Positions 6,299 through 7,168 of a stretch of 7,168 nucleotides of DNA are shown here, in pieces. Every line of letters starts with the position of its first letter. The stretch's first letter is position 1. Below the pieces are notes generated by a model. The model saw only the letters and a list, made by a program, of their open reading frames with translations, did not search any database and was not told where the DNA came from. The DNA lies in contig CALKUS010000197.1 in NCBI GenBank assembly GCA_937996755.1, positions 1 through 7,168 of the forward strand. Reading direction: 5' to 3'. The stretch is from an uncultured Pseudomonadota bacterium (GTDB lineage: Bacteria > Pseudomonadota > Gammaproteobacteria > Xanthomonadales > Ahniellaceae). Made by a program: the position numbers and the translations under genes.

Positions 6299-6326
6299 AT
6301 TGTAGGTTCGCCGGCGCGTAAGTCAA
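6299..6326 (-). promoter_or_regulatory. Strong sigma70-type promoter of the tRNA cluster
   Basis: On the minus strand TTGACT (6321-6326) and TACAAT (6299-6304) each match the consensus at five of six bases with a 16-base spacer. The bases after the -10, TCCCGGCC, form a GC-rich discriminator as is usual for stringently controlled stable-RNA promoters. Transcription should start around 6291-6293, giving a leader of about a dozen bases before tRNA-Gly. The TGA stop codon of the upstream chimeric frame (6323-6325) lies inside the -35 hexamer. Confidence 0.8.
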
Positions 6327-6463
6327 GGAGATCCCTGCGAATCGTGACGGCTGAGGTCCGGCCAGGCCGCTCGCAGGTAATCGACCATGGAGACCAGCGT
6401 CAGCACGGCGGCCACCACCGTCAGCCACAGTCCGAGGGTGTACATGGGAAGGAACAGCAGGTC
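6323..6463 (-). pseudogene. pgsA: 3' remnant of a second pgsA (46 codons)
   Basis: Codons 6463 to 6326 (minus strand) encode DLLFLPMYTLG, then a hydrophobic helix, then VDYLRAAWPDL. Against residues 146-180 of the complete PgsA in this window there is a gapless alignment with 18 identities in 35, including MY, G, ALT/VLT, Y and RAAWP. PgsA of other gammaproteobacteria also ends in a VLTLWSM-type helix followed by a YL-x-A-A segment. The catalytic part is missing. The remnant lies directly upstream of tRNA-Gly on the same strand, which is the ancestral pgsA-glyW-cysT-leuZ order. Homology may begin a few codons earlier (to about 6480), where the GC content falls. Confidence 0.75.
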
Positions 6464-7168
6464 TTCCCGGAGGACGAAATGGTCACTGTTTATCACGTGA
6501 AGTGCAGGCTTGATTCCGCCGTCAACCATCAACCCGCGATGCCACTTAGCCTGCTCCATCATCTGAGCTTTTTGACTCAGTGCTTGTTCATCCTCATTTT
6601 GGAAGATTCCGCCAGGCTTCTCCGCGATCTGCTTTCCTTTTCCGGTGGTGAAGACTGTTGGAATGATTTGCGACCAGATAGATTCTTTGGCGACCTCTTG
6701 AGCGCTCGCTCGCAACTCTTCCATTCCAGGCCATGCGCCGAAGATTGCCAATCCAATCAGGACCTCGTTCTTGGGCTTCCCTTTGAACAGCGCTACCGTG
6801 GCCTTTACCATGCCTGAAATGTCGGTCTGAAAGGAACGCGTTGTCGTTTCGCCCATCGACAATTCCTGCTCTTGTAGAATGCGCTTATGGAGTTCATCAA
6901 CCCTGTCCTTGGTATTGGGAATCCGCCTTAACGCCTCAACCGCCCTTTGGAGATTTCCCACACATGCTGCGTGACTTGGGGTGGGTCGTTTGAGGGCTGA
7001 TTCACCTTCGCCGACATAGGTCTCGGCGGCTCGAATAAGTGCGAGCCTGTGCTCATCGGGCTGGTTGGCCAAACGATGCCAGTCCGCCTTGCATTGCCAA
7101 TACACCCGAGCTATTGACCAAGCAGACTTCGCTTCTGCTTTGGATGCAATTTGCTCACAGTCACCTGC
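6323..7168 (-). CDS. Chimeric gene: DUF7380/DUF4209-like N-terminal part joined to a PgsA C-terminus (5' end outside window)
   Basis: The frame is open from the window edge (7168) to a TGA at 6323-6325, giving 281 codons with the start off-window; an internal GTG at 7105 is not convincing as a start. Residues 1-235 are mostly helical and hydrophilic. Stretches such as RVYWQCKADWH, RAAETYVGEGES, ELHKRILQEQ and the later HRGLMVDGGIKPAL remind me of the N-terminal half of DUF7380/DUF4209 proteins. That is recognition from memory and needs a profile search. The C-terminal DUF4209 core (RNxxxHG motif) is absent. Residues 236-281 are a PgsA tail with one membrane helix. GC is 45-57% in the hand-counted 60-base lines of 6421-6720, against 70% in line 6361-6420 and in uvrC line 3001-3060, so the upstream part is probably acquired DNA. 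Whether the fusion makes a working protein is unknown; I think it is a truncated gene. Confidence 0.65.
   Translation of the reverse strand, partial: AGDCEQIASKAEAKSAWSIARVYWQCKADWHRLANQPDEHRLALIRAAETYVGEGESALKRPTPSHAACVGNLQRAVEALRRIPNTKDRVDELHKRILQEQELSMGETTTRSFQTDISGMVKATVALFKGKPKNEVLIGLAIFGAWPGMEELRASAQEVAKESIWSQIIPTVFTTGKGKQIAEKPGGIFQNEDEQALSQKAQMMEQAKWHRGLMVDGGIKPALHVINSDHFVLREDLLFLPMYTLGLWLTVVAAVLTLVSMVDYLRAAWPDLSRHDSQGSP

Overview
The window is chromosomal DNA of a GC-rich gammaproteobacterium (about 70% GC in lines I counted by hand). Order Lysobacterales (Xanthomonadales) is my best guess. It rests on three things: the uvrC-pgsA pair, a Gly-Cys-Leu tRNA cluster normally tied to pgsA, and a dispersed inverted repeat of the GTCATCCCGGC...GCCGGGAT type that is common in that group. 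The family-level assignment is inference.

Left part (1-4044, plus strand). The last codons of an unidentified gene are followed by an intergenic inverted repeat, then a tight three-gene operon. The operon holds a thioredoxin-fold/NHL-propeller protein (NHLRC2-like), the excinuclease subunit uvrC, and pgsA (phosphatidylglycerophosphate synthase). The uvrC stop and pgsA start overlap as ATGA. The first protein keeps the NHLRC2-like architecture but has lost every cysteine of the expected redox motif.

Middle part (4045-5745). This holds a convergent tspO gene (minus), a divergent 87-aa gene of unknown function (plus), and a gene for an exported 266-aa protein (minus). The start codon of the last lies only 26 bases downstream of tRNA-Leu, so it is probably made from the tRNA transcript.

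Right part (5746-7168, minus strand). tRNA-Gly(GCC), tRNA-Cys(GCA) and tRNA-Leu(UAA) form the same series as E. coli glyW-cysT-leuZ, which lies directly downstream of pgsA there. Here the cluster points toward the intact pgsA rather than away from it. Immediately upstream of tRNA-Gly, in the ancestral order and orientation, lies a second PgsA C-terminal coding end of about 46 codons. It is joined in frame to a lower-GC gene that resembles the N-terminal part of the DUF7380/DUF4209 family and runs off the window. A strong sigma70-type promoter for the tRNAs overlaps the stop codon of this PgsA tail.

The most notable feature is therefore a chimeric junction near 6461-6481. Foreign-looking DNA has been joined inside the 3' end of a pgsA gene, leaving the tail and the tRNA promoter next to the tRNAs, while a complete but divergent pgsA sits 2.3 kb away in opposite orientation. 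This suggests the edge of an integrated island combined with an inversion. No integrase, CRISPR array or insertion sequence is visible inside the window.
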